This document shows, one piece after another, positions 16,161 to 24,830 of a stretch of DNA of 64,000 bases. Every line of letters starts with the position of its first letter. Positions within the stretch are counted from its first letter, which is position 1. The notes under the pieces are model-generated. The model was not told the DNA's origin. It made no database searches and saw only the letters and a list, made by a program, of their open reading frames with translations. The stretch comes from Deltaproteobacteria bacterium (GTDB lineage Bacteria > Myxococcota > Myxococcia > Myxococcales > Anaeromyxobacteraceae): contig JACRMN010000027.1 of the NCBI GenBank assembly GCA_016214955.1, forward strand, positions 62,001 through 126,000, given 5' to 3'. The position numbers and the translations under genes were made by a program.

Positions 16161-18728
16161 TCACGTCCCGATCCGCGTGAGCTCCAGCAGCGGCTCGTCC
16201 TCGCCCGGCGGCGGCGAGAGCACGATGGCGCACTCGATGGCCCAGTCCACCTCGCCCTCCGGGTCCACGATGCGCTGCCGGGCCCGGTAGCGCCCCGGCT
16301 CCAGCTTCTCGAGCAGCGTGTTGTGTGGCAGGCGGGCCCGCGGCGTCACGTCGATGCGCGCGTGCTCGGCGAAGTAGGGCGCCAGCTCCTGCTCGATCCG
16401 AGCCGGGGTCCAGGCCTCCTCGCCCGGGCGCGCCCGCAGCGCCGCCGCCGCCGCCTCCCAGCTCCTGTCGGCCAGCGCCTTCAGCAGCCGGTGCAGCTCG
16501 TTGCGCACCCGCGCCGCGAAGGCGCGCGGGTCGGCGTCGAGCGCCCGCGGCACCGCCGCCAGCAGCTCGGCCGGCGAGAGGGCGCCGGGCGATGCCGGCC
16601 GGTAGCCCGGGTCCCGCATCCCCTCCCACTCGTCGAGGAGCGAGGAGTCCACCCCGCGCACCGTGGCCCGCAGGAAGGCGATGACGTCGTCGAGCGCCTC
16701 GTCCCGGTACCCCTCGGGCACCGCCTGCAGCAGCCCCTTGTAGGCCTCGGAGAGGTAGCGCAGCACCACCCCCTCGCTGCGCTGCAGCTCCAGGTCGCGG
16801 ACGAAGTCGTCGAAGCCGATGCAGCGCTCCACCATCTCCCGCGCCACCGATTTGGGCCGGATGTTCTCGTGGCCCACCCAGGGGTGTCGGGCGGCGAACT
16901 CGTCGAAGGTGGCGTAGACGAAGTCGCGGTTGGGCTTGGGGTACTCCACCTTCTCCAGCTCCTGCATCCGCTCCTCGTACTCCATGCCCTTCGCCTTCAT
17001 GGCGGCGATGGCCTCCCCCTTGGCGCGATCGAGCTGCTTCCAGAGCACCGCCTCGGGGTTCTCCAGGATCGACTCCACCATCGAGAGCACGTCGAGGGCG
17101 TAGGTCTCGCCGTCGCGGGGGATCTTGGGGAGCGTGTCGAGCAGGTAGAGGGCCAGGGTGTGGTGCAGCGAGAAGTCGCGCTGCAGCCCCGGCGCCGGCC
17201 GGACGTGCCGCCCCCGGTACCCCTCCACCGCCCGCAGCTCCACCAGCCCCGCGGCCCGCAGCGCCCGGAAGCGCTGGGCCGCCGCCGCCCGGAAGCGGCT
17301 CCGGCCCACCGGGGTGGCGTGGGCGCGGCCGATGAGCTCCACCAGCCTCCCGTAGCCGCCGCCGCGCTGGGTGGTCTCCGACTGCAGCAGGGAGAGCAGG
17401 AGGCCGAAGCCCACCTCGAAGCGGCTCTCCAGCGGCTCCGGCTCCTTCTCCCGCAGCCGCTCGAAGGTACTGCGGTCCCAGTGGACGAAGCCCTTCTGCG
17501 GCGGCTGCCGCTTCACCACCTTCTTGCCGGCGGCGGCCTTCTCCGAGAGCCTCTTGTTCTCGATGACGTGCTCGGGGGCCTGGGCCACGACGTAGCCCTG
17601 GTCGTCGAAGCCCTTGCGCCCGGCCCGCCCGGCGATCTGGTGGAAGTCGCGGGCCGAGAGGATGGCGGTCTTCTGGCCGTCGAACTTGCAGAGCTGGGTG
17701 AAGAGCACGGTGCGGATGGGGATGTTCACCCCCACGCCCAGCGTGTCGGTCCCCGAGACCACCTTGAGCAGCCCGTCCTGAGCCAGCCGCTCCACCAGGC
17801 GCCGGTAGCGGGGCAAGAGGCCGGCGTGGTGCAGCCCGATGCCGTGGCGCAGGAAGCGCTGGAACTCCTTGCCGTAGGCCGAGGGGAAGCGCACGCCGTC
17901 GAGAGCCCTGCGGATGGCCTCCTTCTCCTCCCGGGAGGAGAAGTTGGCGCTCATCAGGTTCTGGGCCTGCTCGGCCGCGGCGCGCTGGGTGAAGTTCACC
18001 AGGTACACCGGCGCCCGGCCGGCCGAGACCAGCTCCTCGATGGTCTCGTGGAGCGGGGTCTCGGCGTAGTCGAACTGGAGCGGCACCGGGCGCACCGCGC
18101 TGCGCACGTCGGCGACCTCGCGCCCGCTCACCTCCTCGAGGCTCCGGGCGATGCCGGTCATGTCGCCGAGGGTGGCCGACATCAGCAGGAAGCGGGCCCG
18201 GGGCAGGAGCAGGAGCGGCACCTGCCAGGCCATGCCGCGCTCGCGGTCGGCGTAGTAGTGGAACTCGTCCATCACCACCGCGTCCACCCGCGGGCTTGCC
18301 TCGCGCACCGCCAGGTTCATCAGCACCTCGGCGGTGCAGCAGATCACCGGGGCGTCGCGGTTGATGGCGGCGTCGCCGGTCATCATCCCCACCCGCTCCG
18401 GCCCGAGGGCCTGGCAGAGGGCGAAGAACTTCTCGTTGACCAGCGCCTTCACCGGGCAGGTGTAGAAGGAGCGCTGGCCAGCGGCCAGGGCCTGGAAGTG
18501 CAGGAAGGTGGCCACCAGCGACTTGCCCGAGCCGGTGGGGGTGGCCAGGACCACGTGGCGGCCGTCGAGGAGCTGGAGCAGGGCCTCCTCCTGCGCCGGG
18601 TAGAGGGTCAGGCCGGTGGCGCTCACCCAGCCGACGAAGCGGTCCAGCACCTCCGACGGGTCGAGGGTGCGCCCGGGCTCGGGCAGCAGGGCGCCCAGGG
18701 GGGCGGCGGGAGGCGGAAGGTCGGACAT
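16161..18728 (-). CDS. Ski2/Mtr4-like DExH-box helicase with long C-terminal domain
   Basis: The 855-residue superfamily II helicase starts at 18728, fixed by a strong AGGAGGTGG ribosome-binding site 9 bases upstream. Motifs in order are: LYPAQEEALLQLL (Q-like), ATPTGSGKS (Walker A), DEFHYY (II), LMSATL (III), VVSGTDTLGVGVN (V) and HQIAGRAGRKG (VI). The C-terminal ~350 residues (from LREKEPEPLESRFEVGFG) match what I recall as a DUF3516-type region found in bacterial Ski2-like helicases. RNA unwinding is the family expectation; the partner is unknown. It is divergent from the chemoreceptor-like gene at 18877. Confidence 0.85.
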   Translation of the reverse strand: MSDLPPPAAPLGALLPEPGRTLDPSEVLDRFVGWVSATGLTLYPAQEEALLQLLDGRHVVLATPTGSGKSLVATFLHFQALAAGQRSFYTCPVKALVNEKFFALCQALGPERVGMMTGDAAINRDAPVICCTAEVLMNLAVREASPRVDAVVMDEFHYYADRERGMAWQVPLLLLPRARFLLMSATLGDMTGIARSLEEVSGREVADVRSAVRPVPLQFDYAETPLHETIEELVSAGRAPVYLVNFTQRAAAEQAQNLMSANFSSREEKEAIRRALDGVRFPSAYGKEFQRFLRHGIGLHHAGLLPRYRRLVERLAQDGLLKVVSGTDTLGVGVNIPIRTVLFTQLCKFDGQKTAILSARDFHQIAGRAGRKGFDDQGYVVAQAPEHVIENKRLSEKAAAGKKVVKRQPPQKGFVHWDRSTFERLREKEPEPLESRFEVGFGLLLSLLQSETTQRGGGYGRLVELIGRAHATPVGRSRFRAAAAQRFRALRAAGLVELRAVEGYRGRHVRPAPGLQRDFSLHHTLALYLLDTLPKIPRDGETYALDVLSMVESILENPEAVLWKQLDRAKGEAIAAMKAKGMEYEERMQELEKVEYPKPNRDFVYATFDEFAARHPWVGHENIRPKSVAREMVERCIGFDDFVRDLELQRSEGVVLRYLSEAYKGLLQAVPEGYRDEALDDVIAFLRATVRGVDSSLLDEWEGMRDPGYRPASPGALSPAELLAAVPRALDADPRAFAARVRNELHRLLKALADRSWEAAAAALRARPGEEAWTPARIEQELAPYFAEHARIDVTPRARLPHNTLLEKLEPGRYRARQRIVDPEGEVDWAIECAIVLSPPPGEDEPLLELTRIGT

Positions 18729-18876
18729 GGCCCGCCCACCTCCTACCGCGCCGCGGCGCCGCGAGGCCAGCGCGAAGGTCCGGGCGCTGCGTCGCGGGGG
18801 CGGGGGACGCGTGGAGGCTGGCCAGGGCCGGGCGCTTCGGGGACAATGGCGGCACCACCCGGCATCCGGAGGGCGG

Positions 18877-19950
18877 ATGTTCACTCGGCGTTACGCGCTC
18901 TACGGCGCGCTCTTCGGCCTCAGCTTCCCCGTCGTCGCCTCGCTGGTCCAGGCGGCGGTGGTGGCGAGGCGCATCGGCATCCCCTTCGGCGCGGGCCTGG
19001 CGCAGGCCCAGGGCGAGCCGCTCATCTGGATCATCTGGACGGCGCCCCTCTTCCTGGGCCTCGTCGCCGCGCTGGCGGGTCGCCGCCAGGATCAGTACGC
19101 GGCCTCGGAGCGGGTCCGGCGCGAGGCCTACCTGCGCACCGCCCAGGAGCTGACGGGCACCGCCCAGGCCCTGCTCTCCACCGTCTCCTCCTTCTCCTCG
19201 ATGGCGTCGGAGACCGCCGCCTCGGTGCGCGAGACCACGGCCACCATGGGCCAGCTGGGCCAGACCGCCACCCAGGCAGCGCTCACCGCCGAGACGGTCA
19301 TCGGGGTGGCCCTGGGGGCGCGCCGCACCGCCGACGAGGGCGTGGGCGCTGTGGAGGCGGCGGCTGCCGAGACCGCCAAGCTCATCGAGGAGGTGCGCGG
19401 CCTCTCCACGAGCATCGAGCAGCTCAACGGGCGGATGCGGGACATCTTCGAGATCGCCTCGGTGGTGAACTACATCGCCGACCGCTCGCAGCGGCTGGCC
19501 GAGGCCGCCGCGGTCGAGGTGCAGTCCTCGCGGGCCGAGGCCCAGGGGCTGGCCGGGGTGGTCGACGAGATGCGCCACCACGCCGAGGATGCCAAGCGGG
19601 CCGCCCAGCAGGTGAAGGCCATCCTGGGCACCGTGCACAAGGCCATGCTCGGCGCCATGACCGCCGCCGAGATCGGCATCCGTCGCGCCGAGCAGAGCTC
19701 CCAGGTGACCGCCGGCACCGGCGACGCCATCCGCCGCCTGGCCACGGCGCTGCGCGAGTCGTCCGACGGGGCCCGGGAGATCGCCACCGTGGCCCAGCAG
19801 CAGGACCACGGCATCGACCAGGTGCTGAAGGCGATGAACGAGATCTACCTGGCCACCCAGGAGACCATGACCTCCACCCAGCAGGTGGCCCTCCAGGCCC
19901 GCTCGCTCAACGACCTGGCCATCGGCCTGAAGAAGGGCGTCGAGGGCTGA
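18877..19950 (+). CDS. Chemoreceptor-like signalling protein with degenerate hairpin tip
   Basis: The 357-residue protein has two N-terminal transmembrane helices (about 8-31 and 47-66) with only ~15 residues between them, so no periplasmic sensor domain. A long methyl-accepting-type coiled coil follows (heptads rich in Ala/Thr/Glu/Gln, ending IATVAQQQDHGIDQVLKAMN). The tip, normally a highly conserved E-I..IA-QTNLLALNAAIEAARAGE region, is diverged here (FEIASVVNYIADRSQRLAEA). The CheA/CheW contact sequence is therefore not recognisable. GGAGG lies 3-8 bases before the ATG. It is the first of a tandem pair with 20014-20772. Either a specialised receptor for a non-standard kinase or a structural/regulatory partner. 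Confidence 0.75.
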   Translation: MFTRRYALYGALFGLSFPVVASLVQAAVVARRIGIPFGAGLAQAQGEPLIWIIWTAPLFLGLVAALAGRRQDQYAASERVRREAYLRTAQELTGTAQALLSTVSSFSSMASETAASVRETTATMGQLGQTATQAALTAETVIGVALGARRTADEGVGAVEAAAAETAKLIEEVRGLSTSIEQLNGRMRDIFEIASVVNYIADRSQRLAEAAAVEVQSSRAEAQGLAGVVDEMRHHAEDAKRAAQQVKAILGTVHKAMLGAMTAAEIGIRRAEQSSQVTAGTGDAIRRLATALRESSDGAREIATVAQQQDHGIDQVLKAMNEIYLATQETMTSTQQVALQARSLNDLAIGLKKGVEG

Positions 19951-20013
19951 GTGGCCCCGGCCTCTCACGGGGCGTGCGTGGGGCCCGCCGGCGAGAGGCG
20001 CTAGAATCCGGCC

Positions 20014-20772
20014 GTGCACGCCAAGCGCTACGTCCTCGCCGGCCTGGCCGCCGGCCTGCTGCTGGTGATCCTGGCGAGCCTGGTCGAGGGCTACCTGCGC
20101 TTCGGCGGCAGCCTGCTGGAGGCCCAGCACGCCTCGCCGCTCCTCTGGCTGGTGGACACCGCGCCGGTGGTGGTCGCCTTCCTGGCCTGGATGGTGGGGC
20201 GGCGCCAGGACGAGGTGCTGGAGGTCCTGGCGTCCCGGGCGGCGGCCTACACCCGCACCGCCGGCGAGCTGCAGCAGGCGGCCACGGCGCTCTTCCAGTC
20301 GGTCTCGGCCTTCAGCGCCATGACCGCCGACACGGCCGCCTCGGTACAGGAGACCACCGAGACGATGTCCTCGCTCTCCCAGACCGCCATGCGCGCGGCC
20401 CTCACCGCCGAGACGGTGGTGGGCCTGGCGCAGAAGTCGGCGCGCTCGTCGGAGGAGGGGCTGCGTGCGCTGGAGGCGACCGCCGCGGGCCTGGCCCGGC
20501 TGGCCGACGGCGGGGCTCCCGGCAGCGCGCAGCTGCTCGCGAGGATGCGCGAGGTCGTGGCGCTGACGGCCTCCATGGGGAAGGCCGCCAAGGACATCGC
20601 CACCGTCGCCCAGCAGCAGGACCGCGGCATCGAGGAGACGCTGAAGGCGATGAACGGCATCTTCCTCTCGGTGCAGGAGGCCGTCTCCCAGACCGCCCAG
20701 GTGGCCGCGCAGGCCCGCGCCCTCTCCGACCTGGCCGCCGGGCTGAAGGGCAGCATCCGCCCTCCTGCCTGA
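20014..20772 (+). CDS. Tip-less paralogue of the preceding chemoreceptor-like protein
   Basis: The 252-residue protein is clearly homologous to its neighbour. It has the same two-helix N-terminus ending in WMVGRRQDE, the same SFS/AFSAMTADTAASVQETTETM segment, and the same C-terminal KDIATVAQQQDRGIEETLKA helix. It lacks about 105 residues from the middle, exactly the hairpin-tip region. The coiled coil is short, with a Gly/Pro-containing turn (ADGGAPGSAQ). The GTG start at 20014 has only a weak upstream AGAGGCG. The removal is symmetrical around the hairpin turn, so a foldable, shorter antiparallel bundle could remain. Probably made together with the upstream protein (63-base gap). Confidence 0.72.
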   Translation: MHAKRYVLAGLAAGLLLVILASLVEGYLRFGGSLLEAQHASPLLWLVDTAPVVVAFLAWMVGRRQDEVLEVLASRAAAYTRTAGELQQAATALFQSVSAFSAMTADTAASVQETTETMSSLSQTAMRAALTAETVVGLAQKSARSSEEGLRALEATAAGLARLADGGAPGSAQLLARMREVVALTASMGKAAKDIATVAQQQDRGIEETLKAMNGIFLSVQEAVSQTAQVAAQARALSDLAAGLKGSIRPPA

Positions 20773-20876
20773 GGCAGGTTGCCGCACTCTCTGCACCCCG
20801 CTCGGGGGACACCGCCGGATTTTGCCCCCGGCCCCTTCGCCGATTCACCAGAATGGGTCGTCGCCCGGAGGGGGCA

Positions 20877-21470
20877 ATGGTTCAGGGTCCCAACGGGGGG
20901 ATCGTCGAGGCGCTGGTCGACGCCTACCCCGCAGCCACCATGCTCGTCGACGAGGACGTGCGGGTGGAGCATCTCAACGAGTCGGCGCGCCAGCTGCTCG
21001 GCAAGGTCACCAGCCTCAACCGCCGCGGCGGCGACGTGCTCCACTGCGTGCACGCCAGCCCCGAGGCCGGCGCGCACGGCGCCTGCGGCGACGCCAAGGC
21101 CTGCGAGGACTGCGTGGTCCGGGGCTCGGTGGCCGCGGCCCTCGACTCCGGCGCGGTGCGCCGGCGCCGGGCCTTCATGCAGGTGAAGGGCAAGCAGGGC
21201 GTGACCGAGGTGTACCTGCTGGTCTCCGCCTCGCCGCTCCGGGTGGACGAGCGGAAGCTCTGCATCGTCACCCTCGAGGACGTCACCGAGCTCGTGAACC
21301 TGCACTCGGTGGTCTCCCTCTGCGCCCACTGCAACCGGGTCCGATCGGGCCAGGGTGGCGACTGGCAGCGGCTCGAGGCCTTCCTCAAGGACCGGCTGGA
21401 CCTGGACTGCTCTCACTCCATCTGCGAGGAGTGCCTGGACCGCTACTTCCCGGAGGCGACCTCGGGGTAG
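20877..21470 (+). CDS. PAS-domain protein with two cysteine-rich segments
   Basis: The 197-residue soluble protein starts at the ATG preceded by GGAGGGGG. Residues about 8-45 look like a PAS core (EALVDAYPAATMLVDEDVRV). A Cys/His-rich insertion follows (HCVHASPEAGAHGACGDAKA then CEDC), then the PAS beta-sheet (EVYLLVSASPLRVDERKLCI). The C-terminus carries the motif CAHCNRVRSGQG...W..LEAF ending SHSICEECLDRYFPE. This CxxC...SHxIC-xC module is seen at the end of many PAS/receiver signalling proteins and is probably metal- or redox-linked. It follows the two chemoreceptor-like genes in the same direction, suggesting a shared signalling unit. Confidence 0.72.
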   Translation: MVQGPNGGIVEALVDAYPAATMLVDEDVRVEHLNESARQLLGKVTSLNRRGGDVLHCVHASPEAGAHGACGDAKACEDCVVRGSVAAALDSGAVRRRRAFMQVKGKQGVTEVYLLVSASPLRVDERKLCIVTLEDVTELVNLHSVVSLCAHCNRVRSGQGGDWQRLEAFLKDRLDLDCSHSICEECLDRYFPEATSG

Positions 21471-21482
21471 CGTTGCCCGGGC

Positions 21483-23330
21483 ATGCCCTTCCTCACCCTC
21501 GCGATCACCACCCTGGCCGCCGCCTCGCCGGGGGGCTTCGCCGTCGTCGTGCCCGCTGGCCCCATCCCGGTGGAGGCCGAGCTGATCGTGGTCGCCGAGC
21601 CGGGCGGCGAGACCCCGCGCCTCCGCTTCCGCCAGGAGGGGGCCGGGCTGCTGGCCGAGTGGCACGACCCGCGCCTCGAAGCGCGGGTGCGCATCGGGCC
21701 GGGGCCGGGCGCCGGCTTCGAGGTGGCGGTGGAGGTGGAGTGGAAGGCGCCGGCCGTGGTGGAGTCGCTCGGCCTGCAGCTGCGGCTGCCGGGGGCGGCG
21801 CGGGCGCTGGGGCGCGACCTGGCCCTCACCGAGCTGCGCGTTCCGCGGCGCATCGACCTGGGCACGCCGCTCTTCCTCGCCACCGCCGGCCTGGCCCTCG
21901 CCGGCGGCCCGGGCCTGGCCGCGGCGCGCCTGGCGCCATCCGGCGGCGCCACCGAGGTGACCCTCCTCCTCGACGACCCCGGCGCCCATCCCTTCTCGGT
22001 CTACGAGAGCTGCCTGGCCGAGCTGCCGCCCGCCGGGGAGGGGGGCCGCTCCTGGGCGGCGCTGGAGCACAAGCGGCGGCTCGACCGCACCCCGCGCCTG
22101 CCCGGCCAGCGGGAGGGGGCCGCCTTCCAGCTCCTGGCGCTGCGGCCCGGCGAGCCGCTCCACCCGCTGGTGCCGGAGCGCTGGCCCGCCGCCACCCGCG
22201 CGGCGCTGGTGCTCACCGACCACGCCGATCGCACCGATCCGGCGGCGCTCCGGGCCGTGCTCCTGGGCGTCTCTGACCGCAGCCACCCCGACACCGGCCG
22301 GCGCGGCATCCTCCCCCGCGGCCTGCGCATCACCAAGAGCTTCTTCGCCCGCGACAAGCGCGGCGGCCTGCTCGACGACCCCGAGGCCGCCGACCTGGCC
22401 TGGCTGCTCCAGGCGGCCGGCTCCGAGGTGGCGCTCCACTCCCCCGGTACCGGCCCCGACGACCGCGCGGCGGTGGCCCGCGCCCTGCGCGAGCTCGCCC
22501 CCTGGCACATGGTCACCTGGATCGACCACCAGCCGTACACCAACTGTGAAGCCTTCGCCAGCCGTGGCTGGGAGGCGAGCGGGCGCTACGGCATCCGCGA
22601 CCTGCTCCTCGACGCCGGCTTCCGCTGGGTGTGGGAGGCCAACGACCTGGCGGGCTTCGGACGCCCGACCCTGCAGGACCTCCTCTCCGCCGCAGCTCCG
22701 GCCGAGCCGGCGCCGCCGGTCTACCCGCTGCCGGCCGACCCGCGCCTCTGGGTCTTCCAGAGCACCTTCTTCTACGGCGCGCCCGAGGCGCTGGGCGAGG
22801 CGCTCTCCGAGGAGGGGCTCGACAGGCTGGAGCGGCTGCACGGCCTCTTCGTCGGCCACACCTACCTCTCGGCCTCGGAGCGGACCACCCGCCACCCGGC
22901 CCACCGCGCCCGGCTGGCGGTGCGCCCCGCGCCCGGCGGCGGCCTGGAGATCCACCCGGCGCTGGACCGCGGCCTGGCCCGGGCCCAGCGGCGGGTGGAG
23001 CGCGGCTCGCTGGCGCCGCTGACGCTGGCCGAGGCCGGCGACCGGCTGCGAGCGCTGCGCGGGGTGCGGGTGCTCTACCTGGCCGACGGCGCCGCCCTGG
23101 TGGAGAACCGGGGCCCGGCCCCGGTGCCCATGCTCCAGCTCCACCGCGACGGGTCGGTGGCGCTCCGGGCCGAGGGGCCGGAGGGGGGCGGCCACGCCCA
23201 GGACGCCGGCGAGAGCCACCTCTTCTTCGACCTCCCCCCGGGCGAGTCGGCGCGGGTCGAGGCCGAGGGGCCCGAGGGACCGGTCCCCTTCCTCGCCGCC
23301 GAGCCCTTGGCTAGGCTCGCGCCGTGGTGA
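21483..23330 (+). CDS. Large secreted protein with possible polysaccharide-deacetylase-like barrel
   Basis: The 615-residue protein has a weak N-terminal signal (MPFLTLAITTLAAASPG) and a beta-rich N-terminal half. A central part may be a NodB-like alpha/beta barrel: TRAALVLTDHADRTD, then LQAAGSEVALHSPG and HMVTWIDHQPYTNCEAFASRG. The Asp/His pairs are at positions reminiscent of deacetylase metal motifs, but the exact TFDD motif is absent, so catalysis is not assured. The C-terminal 100 residues look like a small beta domain. The gene overlaps the next (GNAT) by a few bases. I do not recognise a named family. Confidence 0.55.
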   Translation: MPFLTLAITTLAAASPGGFAVVVPAGPIPVEAELIVVAEPGGETPRLRFRQEGAGLLAEWHDPRLEARVRIGPGPGAGFEVAVEVEWKAPAVVESLGLQLRLPGAARALGRDLALTELRVPRRIDLGTPLFLATAGLALAGGPGLAAARLAPSGGATEVTLLLDDPGAHPFSVYESCLAELPPAGEGGRSWAALEHKRRLDRTPRLPGQREGAAFQLLALRPGEPLHPLVPERWPAATRAALVLTDHADRTDPAALRAVLLGVSDRSHPDTGRRGILPRGLRITKSFFARDKRGGLLDDPEAADLAWLLQAAGSEVALHSPGTGPDDRAAVARALRELAPWHMVTWIDHQPYTNCEAFASRGWEASGRYGIRDLLLDAGFRWVWEANDLAGFGRPTLQDLLSAAAPAEPAPPVYPLPADPRLWVFQSTFFYGAPEALGEALSEEGLDRLERLHGLFVGHTYLSASERTTRHPAHRARLAVRPAPGGGLEIHPALDRGLARAQRRVERGSLAPLTLAEAGDRLRALRGVRVLYLADGAALVENRGPAPVPMLQLHRDGSVALRAEGPEGGGHAQDAGESHLFFDLPPGESARVEAEGPEGPVPFLAAEPLARLAPW

Positions 23331-23785
23331 CCGTCCGGCCGCTCCGGGAGGAGGAGGCAGGCCCGCTGGCCGGCGGGCTGGCGGCGCTCCCGCTCATGGT
23401 CCGCTACCGCCGCGAGGCCGGACGCATCGAGGCCGACCTCCAGGCCGCCCGGTCGCGCGGCGAGGGGCTGCTGGTGGCCGAGGAGAGGGGGCGGCTCTGC
23501 GGGCTCGCCTGGTTCCTGCGCGCCGGGACCCTGGGGATGGGCGGCTACCTGAGGCTGCTGGCGGTGCTGGGCGAGGCCCAGCGCTCCGGCGTCGGCGCCC
23601 GGCTGCTCGCCGCCTGGGAGGCGGAGGCGGCCCGGGAGAGCCGGCACGCCTTCCTGCTGGTCTCCGACTTCAACGAGGGGGCGCAGCGCTTCTACGAGCG
23701 GCACGGCTACGCGCGCTGCGGGGCGCTGCCCGGGCTGGTGCTGCCCGACGTCGTCGAGCTCGTCTACTGGAAGCGGCTCCGGTAG
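23324..23785 (+). CDS. GNAT-family N-acetyltransferase
   Basis: The 153-residue acetyltransferase has the acetyl-CoA pyrophosphate-binding segment LAVLGEAQRSGVGARLLAAWE (motif A, Q/R-x-x-G-x-G/A). The C-terminal motif B is NEGAQRFYERHGYARCGALP. The start is one of two consecutive GTG codons (23324, 23327) overlapping the end of the preceding gene, indicating translational coupling. The substrate is unknown. Confidence 0.82.
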   Translation: MVTVRPLREEEAGPLAGGLAALPLMVRYRREAGRIEADLQAARSRGEGLLVAEERGRLCGLAWFLRAGTLGMGGYLRLLAVLGEAQRSGVGARLLAAWEAEAARESRHAFLLVSDFNEGAQRFYERHGYARCGALPGLVLPDVVELVYWKRLR

Positions 23786-23867
23786 CGTCGGCCGCCACGG
23801 GACGGGCCCGCGCCCCGCGGTCGGCTTCACCAGCGGTGTCTGATCCGCAGCCGGGGGGATGCCGCCG

Positions 23868-24518
23868 CTAGCACACCGGCTGCAGCGTCGCCGGGGCGGG
23901 CCGCAGCAGGGTCTCGGCGGTCTCGCCGGAGAGCAGCTCGACCAGGGCGGCCGACAGGCCGGCGGGCGAGGCGCCGTCGGGCCCCAGCAGCCACTGGCCG
24001 GGCCGCAGGCCATCGAGCTGGAAGGCGCCGTCGGCGCCGGTGACGGCCTCGGCAACGTCCACCGCCGCCGGGCAGAAGCCGCGGACGCGGACGTGCGGCA
24101 GGGGCAGGCCGGCAGCGTCGAGCAGGCGGCCGCGGATGACGCCGGGCCGCTGCAGCTCCACCGTGACCTCGCGGTGGCCGGGGCGCACCTCGACGAGCTC
24201 CGGCAGGTAGCGCGGGTGGTGCACCAGCAGCCAGCAGGTGCGGCCGTCGGGCGCCGGCAGCTCGAAGCGCCCCTCGGCGTCGGCCACGCCCCGGCGGCTG
24301 CGGGAGGGCGGCGGCGGGGCGAGGCGGCAGAGGACGTCCACGGGCTCGGCAAGGGAGGCGCGGGCGCCGGCCACCGGCTCGCGGGTGCGAGCGTCGACCA
24401 CCTCGCCGGCCAGGGCCACGGGCAGCGCGGCGCGGCGCAGGCGGTGGAGCGGCAGCGGTGTGACAGTGGCCCCGGAGGCGGGAGCGCGCGCTGTCTTGGG
24501 AAGGTGGCTGGCTCTCAT
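23868..24518 (-). CDS. Protein with two carboxypeptidase-regulatory-like (transthyretin-fold) domains
   Basis: The 216-residue protein has no clear signal peptide, having only a basic N-terminus. It holds two tandem repeats: AGEVVDARTREPVAGARASL...GVADAEGRFELPAPDG, and GVIRGRLLDAAGLPLPHVRV...VTGADGAFQLDGLRPG. Both show the G-x-V/I-x-D-x..G-x-P-v-x-x-A/V and D-G-x-F motifs of CarboxypepD_reg / Cna-B-like domains, usually found in cell-surface or secreted proteins. The ATG at 24518 follows GGAGC. Cellular role unknown. Confidence 0.65.
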   Translation of the reverse strand: MRASHLPKTARAPASGATVTPLPLHRLRRAALPVALAGEVVDARTREPVAGARASLAEPVDVLCRLAPPPPSRSRRGVADAEGRFELPAPDGRTCWLLVHHPRYLPELVEVRPGHREVTVELQRPGVIRGRLLDAAGLPLPHVRVRGFCPAAVDVAEAVTGADGAFQLDGLRPGQWLLGPDGASPAGLSAALVELLSGETAETLLRPAPATLQPVC

Positions 24519-24830
24519 TGGCGCTGCTCCGGTGTAGGGCGTCCGTCCCCCGTGTCCGCCCGGGTCGCGCGGCCGGAGGGGTCATCTGGGCTCCGGCCGT
24601 TTCGCCGGGCAGGTTTTGCAAGGGGTGGGCCTCTTCTGCCCACCGCACTCCCGGTATCGAGTCCGAGAGAAGGTGGCGGAGCGCGGATCGCCTTGCCGTC
24701 GAGAGAAGGGCCGAATCCCGACGGAAACCCGTGGGTCGGCCCCTGGTACCGCGCTGATCCGTGGCGCGCCCTGCGGCGCTACCCGGGGTGCCGCGGGCCC
24801 ACTCGCCGGGGGCCCGCGGTGCCGGGCGGG
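24519..24830. other. Gene-free stretch between divergent/convergent neighbours
   Basis: These 312 bases contain no supportable gene; the open frames through it have no ribosome-binding sites or conserved features. The left end should hold the promoter of the leftward 23868-24518 gene. The right end carries the strong hairpin following the FKBP gene (24791-24819). Nothing else stands out. Confidence 0.5.
24791..24819 (-). terminator. GC-rich hairpin after the FKBP isomerase gene
   Basis: CCGCGGGCCC (24791-24800), nine-base loop, GGGCCCGCGG (24810-24819), lying 11 bases past the FKBP stop on the minus strand. It lacks a T-run, so it is a candidate transcription stop or mRNA-stabilising hairpin rather than a textbook intrinsic terminator. 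Confidence 0.5.

Noticed and set aside
15925-21470. Very long open frames running antisense or in other frames across helicase, chemoreceptor and many other genes
   Set aside because: They are by-products of extreme GC content: low-complexity Arg/Gly/Pro/His translations, no ribosome-binding sites, and each overlaps a gene with clear motifs.
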